Source of the DNA: WVYX01 sp039592335
Lineage (GTDB): Bacteria > Gemmatimonadota > Gemmatimonadetes > Gemmatimonadales > GWC2-71-9
Reading direction: 5' to 3'
DNA length: 64,000 bases
Assembly (NCBI GenBank): GCA_039592335.1
Contig: JBDHBX010000007.1
Location: forward strand, 62,001 to 126,000
The notes below the pieces were generated by a model. It had not been told where the DNA came from. It did no database searches and saw only the letters and a list, made by a program, of their open reading frames with translations. The position numbers and the translations under genes are program-made. Positions 16,486 to 24,167 of this stretch are shown here, piece after piece (position 1 is the first letter of the stretch; every line of letters starts with the position of its first letter).

Positions 16486-17153
16486 CCGACCACGCTCCGC
16501 GCCACGTCGGGCGTGTTGCTGCATAGGGCGTCCACGCCCAGGTCGAGCAGGTGCTGCATGCGCTCCGGATCGTCCACGGTCCAGGCGAAGACCCGCCGTT
16601 GGCGCTCGTGCACCTGCGCGACCAGCTGCGCGTCGAGCAGACTCTCCTGCTGCCACAGCACCTCGGCGTCGGCGTCGTCCAGCAGCACGAGCGGGCGCAC
16701 CGGCCGAGCTACCGCCAGCACCCCGCAGGGGAGCGCGGGGCGCACGGCGCGCAGTCGTCTAATGATGCGGTGATCGAACGAGTGCACCCGATAGCGGGAC
16801 GGGTCGGGTCCGGCATCGAGCACCGCGAGCAGCGCGGCGTCATGCTCGGGCGGGAGGTCCTTGACCTCGACGAACACCTCGAAGTCGGCGCCCACGGCTT
16901 CGAGCGCCTCGGCCAGCGGGGGAATCGCCTCGCCGTTCGCCAGGCGGAATCCCAACAGCTCGCCGTGCGTGACCGCGGCGATCGGCCGTGCGAAGGCCAC
17001 CGGATCGTGGTGCACGATGGGCACGCCGTCGACAGTGACGTGGACATCCAACTCGACGCCGTCAGCCCCCATGTCGCGCGCCATCCGAAACGCGGCCAGC
17101 GAGTTTTCGACCTCGTAGGCCGACGCACCGCGGTGAGCGACGACGAGCGTCAC
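16482..17153 (-). CDS. Glycerophosphodiester phosphodiesterase
   Basis: 223 residues from a GTG start 2 nt after the paaG-like stop. AHRGAS, ENSLAAF, ADGVELDVHVTVDGVPIVHHDP and FVEVKD give the GDPD metal and catalytic residues (HRG, ExD, HDP, ExK). C-terminal VFAWTVDDPERMQHLLDLGVDALCSNTP is the family end motif. It has no signal peptide, so it should be cytoplasmic and release glycerol-3-phosphate from glycerophosphodiesters. Its place between two CoA-ester enzymes is odd; no link to aromatic catabolism is known to me. Confidence 0.9.
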   Translation of the reverse strand: MTLVVAHRGASAYEVENSLAAFRMARDMGADGVELDVHVTVDGVPIVHHDPVAFARPIAAVTHGELLGFRLANGEAIPPLAEALEAVGADFEVFVEVKDLPPEHDAALLAVLDAGPDPSRYRVHSFDHRIIRRLRAVRPALPCGVLAVARPVRPLVLLDDADAEVLWQQESLLDAQLVAQVHERQRRVFAWTVDDPERMQHLLDLGVDALCSNTPDVARSVVG

Positions 17154-17155
17154 GG

Positions 17156-17950
17156 CTACCGACCGCGGAAGGAGGGGGGGCGCTTTTCGAGGAAGGCCTG
17201 CAACCCTTCCTTGGCGTCCTCGCTCTGAAAGCAGCGCACCTGGTGGTCCAACTCCACCAAGAGCATCTCGTCCAGCGGTCGCTGCTCACTCTGGTAGACG
17301 GCCCGCTTGGCGAGCGCGAGCGCGATGGGAGGCTTGGCGGCCAGCATCCGGGCGAACGCTAGGGTTTCCTCCTCGAGGCGATCGTGCGGCACGATCCGGT
17401 TGAAGAGCCCAAGGCGGTGGGCTTCGTCGGCATCGATCATCTCACCCGAGTATATCAGCTCCAGCGCCTTGGCGGGCCCTACCAGGCGCGGCAGGAAGTA
17501 CGTCCCGCCCCAGTCGGGATGGACGCCGAGGCGGTTGAAGGTCTGGCCGATCGCGGCCCGGTCGGAGGCGATGCGAACGTCACAGGCGAGCGCGAGGTTC
17601 GCGCCCGCTCCCGCCGCGGCGCCGTTCACGCTGGCCACTACCGGCTTCGCCACCGATCGGATGGTGCTGACCACGGTGCGGCCCGCCTCGACCAGGCCCC
17701 TGGCGGCCTCCCAGTCCTCGCGCTCCAGTGCCTCCCGCATGTACCCGACGTCGGCGCCGGCGCAGAAAGCGCGACCGGCACCCGTCACCACGAGCACGCG
17801 AACGTCGTCGCTGTCGGCGACCTGTTGCACGGCCTCGGCCAGTTCCTGCCGCATGCGGCCCGCGAAGGCGTTCAGCTTGTCGGGGCGGTTGAGGGTGACC
17901 GTTCCGATCCCCTCGGCGACGGACGTGCGGACGTGCTCGAACGCGGTCAT
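17156..17950 (-). CDS. paaG: Enoyl-CoA hydratase/isomerase, PaaG-like (ring-1,2-epoxyphenylacetyl-CoA isomerase)
   Basis: 264 residues from ATG 17950. RPDKLNAF, FCAGADVGYMRE, GAGANLALACDVRIAS and GVHPDWGGTYFLPRLVG are PaaG-type: the first crotonase Glu is replaced by Asn (GAGAN) and an Asp stands in HPDWGGT, the isomerase arrangement. PaaG converts the epoxide made by PaaABC to oxepin-CoA. The upstream extension in frame is a shadow of the aldehyde dehydrogenase. It is followed 2 nt later by the GDPD gene. Confidence 0.82.
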   Translation of the reverse strand: MTAFEHVRTSVAEGIGTVTLNRPDKLNAFAGRMRQELAEAVQQVADSDDVRVLVVTGAGRAFCAGADVGYMREALEREDWEAARGLVEAGRTVVSTIRSVAKPVVASVNGAAAGAGANLALACDVRIASDRAAIGQTFNRLGVHPDWGGTYFLPRLVGPAKALELIYSGEMIDADEAHRLGLFNRIVPHDRLEEETLAFARMLAAKPPIALALAKRAVYQSEQRPLDEMLLVELDHQVRCFQSEDAKEGLQAFLEKRPPSFRGR

Positions 17951-17963
17951 CTGAGCGCGGGGG

Positions 17964-19397
17964 TCACTGCAGCCCCACCCACACCGTCTTGGTCTCGCTG
18001 TACCCGTCCAGCGCCTCGCGCCCCAGGTCGCGCCCGAAGCCGCTGGCCTTGAAGCCGCCGAAGGGCGCGGCCGAGTCGTAGAGGTTGTAGGTGTTGATCC
18101 ACACGGTGCCGGCACGCACCGCACGGGCCACACGGAACGCCTTGCGGATGTCCTTGGTCCAGATCCCCGCAGCCAGGCCGTACATCGTCTGGTTCGCGAG
18201 CCGGACCGCCTCTTCCACGTCGTCGAACGCGATCACCGACAGCACAGGCCCGAAGATCTCCTCGTCCACGATCTTCATGCCCGGCTGCGCTCCGTCGAAC
18301 ACTGTTGCCTCGACGAAGTACCCCTTGCCGTTCACCTGTGCCGGGTTACCGCCCGCGACCAGCGTCGCCTCCTGCCTGCCGGCGGCGATGTAGGACATGA
18401 CCTTGTCGTGCTGCCGCTTGGAGGCGATGGCACCGAGGCGCGTGCCTTTCTCCATGGGATCCCCGGGCTCGAGCCGCGCCGCCCGGGATGCCAGCTCCTC
18501 GACGACCTGGTCGTGCACCGCCCGCTCGACCAGCAATCTGGAGCCGGCGGCACACACCTCGCCCTTGCCGTAGAAGATGCCGTTCTGCGCGCCCTTCACG
18601 GCCGCCTCGAGGTCGGCATCGGCGAAGATGACGTTGGGGCTCTTGCCCCCCAGCTCGAGGGTCACCCGCTTCACCGTCTCGGCGGCGTCGCGCATCACCT
18701 GCTTGCCCACGGCCGTGGAGCCGGTGAACGCGATCTTGTCCACGCCGGGATGGCGCACCAGCGCAGCGCCGGTGGTGGGGCCGTCACCCGGAAGGACGTT
18801 GAACGCCCCCGCCGGGAACCCGGCCTCCCGCATGATCTCGGCCATGGCCAGGGCCGTGAGCGGCGTTTCCGGCGCCGGCTTGAGCACGACCGTGCAACCG
18901 GCCGCCAGGGCGGGGGCGAACTTCCAGCTCGCGAGGTTGAGCGGGAAGTTCCAGGGCACGATCGCGCCCACCACGCCGAGCGGCTCGCGCACGGTGTACA
19001 CGAGGTCGTCGCCGTTCACCGGCAGGACCGCGCCGCCCAACTTGTCGGCCCAGCCGCCGTAGTACTTGAGGGTCTCGACCGTGGAGGCGACGTCGATCTT
19101 CGACTCGAACAGCGTCTTCCCGTTCTGTCGCGTCTCGAGCTCGGCCATCTCCTTGCGCCGCTCGTGCAACAGCTCGCCGGCTCGGTGGAGCAGGGCGCCG
19201 CGCTGGCGCGCGGAGAGGCCGCGCCACGCATCGCCCTCGAAACAGCTGCGCGCCGCCTCGACCGCGGCGTTCACGTCGACGTCGCCCGCCGCGTGCACCG
19301 CGGCGAGCATCTCTTCGGTGGCGGGGTTCACCACCTCGAGCACCTGGCCCGAGGCGGCGTCCCGCCACTCGTTGTGGATGAAGAGCTGCGTCTGCAC
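17964..19397 (-). CDS. NAD(P)-dependent aldehyde dehydrogenase
   Basis: 477 residues from a GTG whose last base overlaps the crotonase TAG stop. PWNFPL, KPAPETPLTA, FTGSTAVGKQ, catalytic Glu in LELGGKSPN, catalytic Cys in GEVCAAGSR and EEIFGPVLSV are complete, so it should be active. The sequence is of the betaine/phenylacetaldehyde dehydrogenase type, not the PaaZ ALDH type. It may feed phenylacetate from phenylacetaldehyde, or oxidise the ring-opened semialdehyde. No PaaZ-type MaoC domain is attached. Confidence 0.9.
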   Translation of the reverse strand: MQTQLFIHNEWRDAASGQVLEVVNPATEEMLAAVHAAGDVDVNAAVEAARSCFEGDAWRGLSARQRGALLHRAGELLHERRKEMAELETRQNGKTLFESKIDVASTVETLKYYGGWADKLGGAVLPVNGDDLVYTVREPLGVVGAIVPWNFPLNLASWKFAPALAAGCTVVLKPAPETPLTALAMAEIMREAGFPAGAFNVLPGDGPTTGAALVRHPGVDKIAFTGSTAVGKQVMRDAAETVKRVTLELGGKSPNVIFADADLEAAVKGAQNGIFYGKGEVCAAGSRLLVERAVHDQVVEELASRAARLEPGDPMEKGTRLGAIASKRQHDKVMSYIAAGRQEATLVAGGNPAQVNGKGYFVEATVFDGAQPGMKIVDEEIFGPVLSVIAFDDVEEAVRLANQTMYGLAAGIWTKDIRKAFRVARAVRAGTVWINTYNLYDSAAPFGGFKASGFGRDLGREALDGYSETKTVWVGLQ

Positions 19398-20203
19398 TAC
19401 GCGCCCGTGAACTCGGCCGACCGCTTCTCCACGTACGCCGCCAGCCCTTCCGTCGCGTCGGCGCTCTGGAACAGCTGCTGCTGCAGCTCGCGCTCGATCG
19501 CGAGGCCGCTCTCGAACGGCACCTCCATGCCGGAGCAGACCGCCCGCTTGATGCTGCCCACCGCCTTCGCTGCCTTGTTGGGCGTGGTGAACTGCTTGGC
19601 GTAGGCCATGACGTCAGCCCAGTAGGTCTCCTTGGGAAACACCTCGTTCACCAGGCCGACTTCCTTGGCCTCCTCGAACGAGAAGGTGCGGCCCGAGACC
19701 ATCATCTCGATGGCGCGCGATTTTCCCACGATGCGTGACAGCCGCTGGGTGCCTCCCGTGCCGGGGAGCACCCCCAGGTTCACCTCGGGCAGGCCGATCT
19801 TGCCGTTGTCCTTGCAGGCCACGCGGATGTCGGTTGCCATGGCGATCTCGAGGCCGCCGCCCACCGTGTGCCCGTTGAGCGCGCCGATCACCAGCTTGGG
19901 CGTATGCTCCAAACGGTTCAGCGTCTCGTTGGCGTGGAGGCAGAAGAAGTACTTGAACCGCGGGGTGACCTCCGACAGCATCTTGATGTTGGCGCCGGCG
20001 GAGAAGAACTTCTCGCCCTTGCCTCGCAGGATGATGACTTGGACCGAGTCGTCCATCCGCGCCGTGAGGATGCACTCTTCCAGCTGGCGCATCATCTCGT
20101 AGGTGTACGTGTTCGCGGGGGGATCGTTCAGCTCCAAGATCGCGATCCCGTCCTCGACGCGATACTCGACCAGCGTCTTCGTCTCGGCTGCAGTGCTTGC
20201 CAT
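19397..20203 (-). CDS. Enoyl-CoA hydratase (crotonase family)
   Basis: 268 residues from ATG 20203, preceded by a strong AAGGAGG; an earlier in-frame ATG at 20257 lacks this. DPPANTYTYEMM, FSAGANIKMLSE, and both glutamates in GGGLEIAMATDIR and GLPEVNLGVLPGTGGTQRL indicate an active hydratase. It follows a 96-nt gap after the paaD-type ribbon gene that holds an inverted repeat (GTCAC/GTGAC) but no clear promoter. It begins the beta-oxidation half of the cluster. Confidence 0.85.
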   Translation of the reverse strand: MASTAAETKTLVEYRVEDGIAILELNDPPANTYTYEMMRQLEECILTARMDDSVQVIILRGKGEKFFSAGANIKMLSEVTPRFKYFFCLHANETLNRLEHTPKLVIGALNGHTVGGGLEIAMATDIRVACKDNGKIGLPEVNLGVLPGTGGTQRLSRIVGKSRAIEMMVSGRTFSFEEAKEVGLVNEVFPKETYWADVMAYAKQFTTPNKAAKAVGSIKRAVCSGMEVPFESGLAIERELQQQLFQSADATEGLAAYVEKRSAEFTGA

Positions 20204-20299
20204 GCTCGTCCTTCCTCCTTGTGTCACCGATGTGACGGTGTGGAGCGCCGTCTCCATCGGATCACGGCGCGAAACAAACGTGTCATCTATGCGAATCGC

Positions 20300-20491
20300 C
20301 TACGGGCGCCTCTCGTCGAGGAATCCGGGGAGGTCGAGCTCGACCGTCCGGTCTCCCCACTTGATCGCCTCGAACGAGGAGCGGCACCGCCGGCAGTAGT
20401 ACAGGCTCACCATGAGCGAGGTGCTGAAGTCCGCCTGCTTCTCGGTCTCCGTCGAGCGACAGAACGGGCAGCGCTTGGCCGGTGATACCAT
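20300..20491 (-). CDS. PaaD-type zinc-ribbon protein (split C-terminal half of PaaD)
   Basis: 63 residues. CPFCRSTETEKQADF and YYCRRCRSSFEAIKWG match the four-Cys ribbon ending of full-length PaaD (CPxCxSxxT...YRCxxCxxPFxxFK). In Proteobacteria this is fused to the MIP18 domain; here that domain is a separate gene at 21551-21862. The ATG shares one base with the paaC stop (TGATG), so translation is coupled. PaaD is thought to help mature the di-iron monooxygenase PaaABC. Confidence 0.8.
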   Translation of the reverse strand: MVSPAKRCPFCRSTETEKQADFSTSLMVSLYYCRRCRSSFEAIKWGDRTVELDLPGFLDERRP

Positions 20492-21309
20492 CAGTTCAGC
20501 TTGAAGATCGCGTTCTTGCTGCCCCGCAAATGGTGCAGGATCTCTTCCGCCGGGCCGCTCGTACCCGCGCGACGCGTCGCGGGGTCCCAGCCGTCGAACG
20601 CCGGCGTCTCAGCTTCGAGCTCGACACCCAGGGTCCCCGCGATCTCGGCCAAGTCGCTCAGCAGATCCTGCAGGATCTCGGGATTCGTTTTCGCCTTCAC
20701 CCCCGCGGCCACCAGTGCTTCATCCTGCGGGTCTCCCGCCGGGCCGAACCAGTGGGCCACCGCTCGCAGAGCCTCGTGCAGGCTCTTCTGCGCCGCCGCA
20801 CGGCACTCGTCGTTCTTGCCGCACAGCGTGCGGAACCAACCTTGCCCGTGGTGCGTGTGATAGCGCTCCTCGTCGAGCATCTTCTCCACGTTGACGCGCA
20901 GCGGCGCGAACGTGGAGTCACGCATCGCGTGCAGCAAGCGCGTGACCGCCAGGTCCACCACATAGTTGGCCGCGACGAAGCCCGCCCAGTCGGCGATGTC
21001 GTCGTCAAGGAAGGACACGTTGGCGAACTCCGTCCCGGGCCGCTGCTCCACCAGAGCAGTCGAATCGTCACCAAACTGGTTACGCAGCACCGCGTGCAGC
21101 AGCCGCACGTGCCCCAGCTCGCTCTGCGACAACGAGCAGCAGGCGATGGCGGCCTCCAGCTCCGGCGGACCGAACGTCCATTCGCCGTAGTGGTAGCCCA
21201 GCAGCAGCTTGGTGTCGGCGCACGAGATGAGCAGGTTGCGCAGGCCTGCCCGACAGGTGTCGCTCATTCCATCGGTCGATGCGAACTCCTTCGCGGTGCG
21301 AGTGGTCAT
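20491..21309 (-). CDS. paaC: 1,2-phenylacetyl-CoA epoxidase, structural subunit PaaC
   Basis: 272 residues from ATG 21309; a GTG at 21348 would add 13 residues and overlap paaB. LLLGYHYGEWTFGPPELEAAIACCSLSQSELGHVRLLHAV and DEERYHTHHGQGWFRTL match the ferritin-like PaaC subunit, which pairs with PaaA in the epoxidase core and lacks the di-iron site. It lies between paaB and the split PaaD ribbon, with overlapping codons at the 3' end. Confidence 0.85.
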   Translation of the reverse strand: MTTRTAKEFASTDGMSDTCRAGLRNLLISCADTKLLLGYHYGEWTFGPPELEAAIACCSLSQSELGHVRLLHAVLRNQFGDDSTALVEQRPGTEFANVSFLDDDIADWAGFVAANYVVDLAVTRLLHAMRDSTFAPLRVNVEKMLDEERYHTHHGQGWFRTLCGKNDECRAAAQKSLHEALRAVAHWFGPAGDPQDEALVAAGVKAKTNPEILQDLLSDLAEIAGTLGVELEAETPAFDGWDPATRRAGTSGPAEEILHHLRGSKNAIFKLN

Positions 21310-21335
21310 GCTCGTGTCGCCGTCCTCGCGTTCGG

Positions 21336-21551
21336 TCAGTTGCCCCACAGCGGCAGCCGCCCCTCATGGGTGATGGGGATGACCGCGTTGCGCGGCACCA
21401 CACACATCTCGATCCAATTCTCCTCGTCGTACAGCGTCCAGGCGTACGCCTTCGCCAGCTCGTCGTCGGTGGCGTTCACGCTGCCGACGTGCTTGAGCTC
21501 TTCATCGTGGGCCTTGCGCGCGAAGACCTCGTAAACCTGATCCCGCGCCAT
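21336..21551 (-). CDS. paaB: 1,2-phenylacetyl-CoA epoxidase, subunit PaaB
   Basis: 71 residues, shorter than the roughly 95 of E. coli PaaB. YEVFARKAHDEELKHVGSVNATDDELAKAYAWTLYDEENWIEMCVVPR matches the PaaB pattern YEVFxRxxxxxxxxHVGSxxAxD...A. The ATG shares one base with the paaD stop (TGATG). PaaB bridges PaaAC dimers in the monooxygenase complex. Confidence 0.85.
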   Translation of the reverse strand: MARDQVYEVFARKAHDEELKHVGSVNATDDELAKAYAWTLYDEENWIEMCVVPRNAVIPITHEGRLPLWGN

Positions 21552-21862
21552 CAGTTCGCCACGCCGTACATGCCGAGCACCTTCCAGCCGCGCTCGGTAA
21601 TGCGGTCCTTGGTCCAGGGCGGGCTCCACACCACCTCGATCTGCACGCCGCTCACGCCGGGAACGGCGCCGACTGCGGTGCGGATGTCCGACGTGATCAT
21701 GTCGATCGCCGGGCATCCGATGGAGGTGAGCGTGACGTCAATCTGCACCGCACCCTCGTGCACCCGCACGTCGTAGACCAAGCCCAGGTCCACGATGCTC
21801 AGGGGGTACTCGGGATCGCTGACGCCCATGAGCGCCTCCCACACTTGCGCGCTGGTTACCAC
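21551..21862 (-). CDS. paaD: PaaD-like MIP18/DUF59 iron-sulfur assembly protein (split N-terminal half)
   Basis: 103 residues from a GTG overlapping the paaA stop by 7 nt. DPEYPLSIVDLGLVYDVRV, the conserved Cys in LTSIGCPAIDMI and VEVVWSPPWTKDRITERGWKVLG are the MIP18 domain of PaaD. The zinc ribbon normally found at the PaaD C-terminus is missing and occurs as its own gene at 20300-20491, two genes downstream. Confidence 0.85.
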   Translation of the reverse strand: MVTSAQVWEALMGVSDPEYPLSIVDLGLVYDVRVHEGAVQIDVTLTSIGCPAIDMITSDIRTAVGAVPGVSGVQIEVVWSPPWTKDRITERGWKVLGMYGVAN

Positions 21863-22806
21863 TGGCGGCCTCCGAAGATCCCCCCGTTTCCCTGAACCAT
21901 CTCCACGTAGCGCTCGTTCATGGGCCCGCGGGCCTTCCAGCGCTCGAACACCTGGTCCCACGAGAGAGGCTCGTCGTGCCGCCAGCGCTTGGCCGCGGGA
22001 TCGTACTGGCAGGGAAAGGGGCAGTCGATGACGAATTCCTGCTTGGCCTCGTCCCAGTGGGCCGGCACGTCGATGCCGATGCCCTCGCACAGCGGCACGG
22101 TGGCTTCCATCCAGGTCTGGCGCAGCTGGTCGTTGGTCTTGCCCTTGAGCCGGTAGGAGAGCTGGCCGCTGTGGCGCTTGAGGTCGTCGGGCAGCCCGAA
22201 CCACTCCAGCGTCATCAGGAACATCCAGTCCACGGCCCGCTGGAGCGCCTCCCTGGCCTCCCCGCCGGCCTTGGCAAGCCGCTTCATCCACGACTCGCCG
22301 TGACGCAGGTGCAGCACCTCCTCGCGGTCCACCTTCACCAGCGCGCGCTTCAGTGGTCCGTAGCTGGTGTGCTGGTGCACGTCGCCCAACAGGGTGATGC
22401 CCGCACGATCGAAGAAGCCGTTGGCTACCACCATCTCGGCCCAGTTCTCGAGCGGTTGATCGAACCCGTACGGGTGCTTGAACTCATGCGGCTGCCGCCC
22501 GTACACGAGGTGCTGCTTGTCGACCCCCAGGTCCTCCATGATGCGGTACGCGATGTTCGCGTGCCCCAGCTCGTCGTGCACGATGGCCGTCACCGCGATG
22601 CGACTGTTAATGGTGGGGGCGTCCCGGGTCGCCAAGTAGTAGGCTGGCGCGCTCATGAGCTCGGTGTCGCCCTGCACGGTGAGCTGCGTGAGCAGCGCCT
22701 TCTTGTAGCCTGGCGTCATGTCCTCCTCGGACTCGACCATGAAGCCGTCGGCGATCCTGTCGATCAGCCGCTGTTCCACCGGATCCAGGCGGGCCGTCTT
22801 GGTCAC
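21856..22806 (-). CDS. paaA: 1,2-phenylacetyl-CoA epoxidase, catalytic subunit PaaA
   Basis: 316 residues from GTG 22806 with GAGGAA upstream. The ferritin-like di-iron ligands are visible as an early Glu in DTELMSAPAYY, AIVHDELGHANIAYRIME (ExxH) and REEVLHLRHGESWMKRL (ExxH). C-terminal FPCQYDPAAKRW is also conserved in PaaA. It catalyses O2-dependent epoxidation of the ring of phenylacetyl-CoA. It is the first structural gene, 41 nt downstream of the TetR regulator. No paaE reductase or paaK ligase is in the window, so these must be elsewhere or replaced. Confidence 0.93.
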   Translation of the reverse strand: MTKTARLDPVEQRLIDRIADGFMVESEEDMTPGYKKALLTQLTVQGDTELMSAPAYYLATRDAPTINSRIAVTAIVHDELGHANIAYRIMEDLGVDKQHLVYGRQPHEFKHPYGFDQPLENWAEMVVANGFFDRAGITLLGDVHQHTSYGPLKRALVKVDREEVLHLRHGESWMKRLAKAGGEAREALQRAVDWMFLMTLEWFGLPDDLKRHSGQLSYRLKGKTNDQLRQTWMEATVPLCEGIGIDVPAHWDEAKQEFVIDCPFPCQYDPAAKRWRHDEPLSWDQVFERWKARGPMNERYVEMVQGNGGIFGGRQW

Positions 22807-22847
22807 AGCGTTTCCTCGTTCACGTTGAGATGACTCGGGCTGACAGC

Positions 22848-23462
22848 TCAGCTGTTGGAACCGGCCCCGGCGTGCGTCCCACTCTTGGCGAGCAGACCGT
22901 GCAGGTAGAGCTCCGTGAGCTGCTCCGCCAGGGCGCCGGGAGCGACGTCCCCGTCGGGTTTGTACCAGGTGTAGATCCAGTTCATCATCCCGAACAGCGC
23001 CAGGCCCGCGACGCGACGGTCCATCCGCTCCCCCTGCTCGGGAACCGCCTCCCCCAACAGCTCGACCAGCAGGTTCACGTAGTGACGCTTGAGCTGGTTG
23101 ATGGGCCGCCGGCGCTCCGGCGTGAGGCTGTCGGCCTCGTGTGACAGGACCTTCATCTCGGGCATGTGCTCCGTGAAGAAGGTCATATGGTGCCGGATGA
23201 GGCGCCGCAGGCTGTCCACGGGGTCCGATCCGGCGGCGACCGACTGCTGGGCGCCGTCCAGCACCTGCTGGAAGCAGCGCTCCTGGATCATGGCGAGCAA
23301 CTCGTCCTTGCCCTGGACGTAGTAGTACATCCCGGCCAGGCTCATCCCCGTCGCGCGCGACAGGTCGCGCATCGTCGTGGAGTGGTAGCCCTTGGCCGCA
23401 AAGACCTCCGCCGCGGTGGAGAGCAGGCGCGCGAGGCGCTCGTCGTAGGTGTTCTGTGCCAT
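22848..23462 (-). CDS. paaR: TetR-family transcriptional repressor, PaaR-like
   Basis: 204 residues. N-terminal helix-turn-helix LLSTAAEVFAAKGYHSTTMRDLSRATGMSLAGMYYYVQGKDELL is standard TetR. The C-terminal ligand domain ends with KPDGDVAPGALAEQLTELYLHGLL. It is the first gene of the paa operon and its ATG abuts a perfect 18-bp palindrome that lies between its -10 box and start, so it very probably represses itself and the whole operon, with phenylacetyl-CoA as the likely inducer by analogy with Thermus PaaR. Confidence 0.85.
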   Translation of the reverse strand: MAQNTYDERLARLLSTAAEVFAAKGYHSTTMRDLSRATGMSLAGMYYYVQGKDELLAMIQERCFQQVLDGAQQSVAAGSDPVDSLRRLIRHHMTFFTEHMPEMKVLSHEADSLTPERRRPINQLKRHYVNLLVELLGEAVPEQGERMDRRVAGLALFGMMNWIYTWYKPDGDVAPGALAEQLTELYLHGLLAKSGTHAGAGSNS

Positions 23463-23479
23463 TCGAACGGCCGTTCGAA
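23462..23479. promoter_or_regulatory. Operator palindrome for the PaaR-like repressor
   Basis: Perfect inverted repeat TTCGAACGG/CCGTTCGAA. Its core CGAACGGCCGTTCG fits the pattern CNAACGNNCGTTNG that I recall as the Thermus thermophilus PaaR site. It covers the expected transcription start and touches the start codon (23460-23462) of the repressor gene. Confidence 0.82.
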
Positions 23480-23486
23480 AAATGAA

Positions 23487-23514
23487 AACCTACCAGAACC
23501 CTCATCATTGTCAA
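23487..23514 (-). promoter_or_regulatory. Sigma-70-type promoter of the paaR-paaA operon
   Basis: On the minus strand, TTGACA (23514-23509) and TAGGTT (23492-23487) are separated by 16 nt. The start point should fall near 23480, at the edge of the operator, leaving a leader of only about 18 nt. Confidence 0.7.
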
Positions 23515-23582
23515 CCGTCCGGTTTCTGGTCCTCAGAGCCCGCCACCGGCCAGCGGGGCCGCTCGGCGGCCCCTCGCGCCGG

Positions 23583-23607
23583 TTAACTTTGGCCACCGTG
23601 ATCCGTC
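23583..23607 (+). promoter_or_regulatory. Possible ECF-type promoter of the sigma factor operon
   Basis: TTAAC and CGTC are spaced by 16 nt (AAC at 23585-23587, CGTC at 23604-23607), the GAAC/CGTC layout of many ECF promoters, and lie just before the GTG at 23617. This would allow autoregulation; weak evidence. Confidence 0.35.
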
Positions 23608-23616
23608 GAACTGGGT

Positions 23617-24165
23617 GTGAGCGTGCCTGAGGCGCTCGAGCGTCCCACCGACGCCGAGCTGATCGCCGGGTGGAGAACCGGTGACGAGGCGGCGGCGGCT
23701 GAGCTCGTGCGCCGACACACTCGGGCCGTGGCGGGGTTCCTGGCTGGAGCCGGCGCCCGGGAGGATCTGGACGACCTGGTGCAGGAGACCTTCTTCCGGG
23801 CCTTTCGCAGGATCGAGAGCTACCGCGGGACGGCAGCCTTCCGCACCTGGCTCATGGCGATCGCCTCGAACGCGCTCAAGGACTTGCGGCGCCGCGGCCG
23901 GGGACGAACCGTATTTCCGCTGGACGATCGGGAACCGGCCGATGAGCGGAACGATCCCCACGCACTGGCGGTGGAGCGGGACCTGGTGGGACGACTGGAG
24001 CTGGCGGTGCAGGAGTTGCCGCCAATGCAGCGGGACGTGTTCCTGATGCGGGCCCAGCAAGGTGCCGAGTACGGAGAGATCGCCGAAGCGCTGGAGACCT
24101 CGGTCGGGGCGGCCCGCGTCCATTACCACCAGGCGGTGAAGCGACTCAAGGCCATTCTGGAGTAG
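23617..24165 (+). CDS. ECF-subfamily RNA polymerase sigma factor
   Basis: 182 residues from GTG. Sigma region 2 (DLVQETFFRAFRRIESYRGTAAFRTWLMAIASNALKDLRRR) and region 4 (LPPMQRDVFLMRAQQGAEYGEIAEALETSVGAARVHYHQAVKRL) are both complete, with no regions 1 or 3, so it is an RpoE/ECF sigma. Two nt downstream begins a small membrane protein likely to be its anti-sigma factor, then a periplasmic Spy/CpxP-like protein. Confidence 0.92.
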   Translation: MSVPEALERPTDAELIAGWRTGDEAAAAELVRRHTRAVAGFLAGAGAREDLDDLVQETFFRAFRRIESYRGTAAFRTWLMAIASNALKDLRRRGRGRTVFPLDDREPADERNDPHALAVERDLVGRLELAVQELPPMQRDVFLMRAQQGAEYGEIAEALETSVGAARVHYHQAVKRLKAILE

Positions 24166-24167
24166 CG

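Noticed and set aside
21309..21348. GTG at 21348 as the paaC start
   Set aside because: Possible, but the extra 13 residues are charged and unlike PaaC N-termini; neither start has a clear ribosome site.
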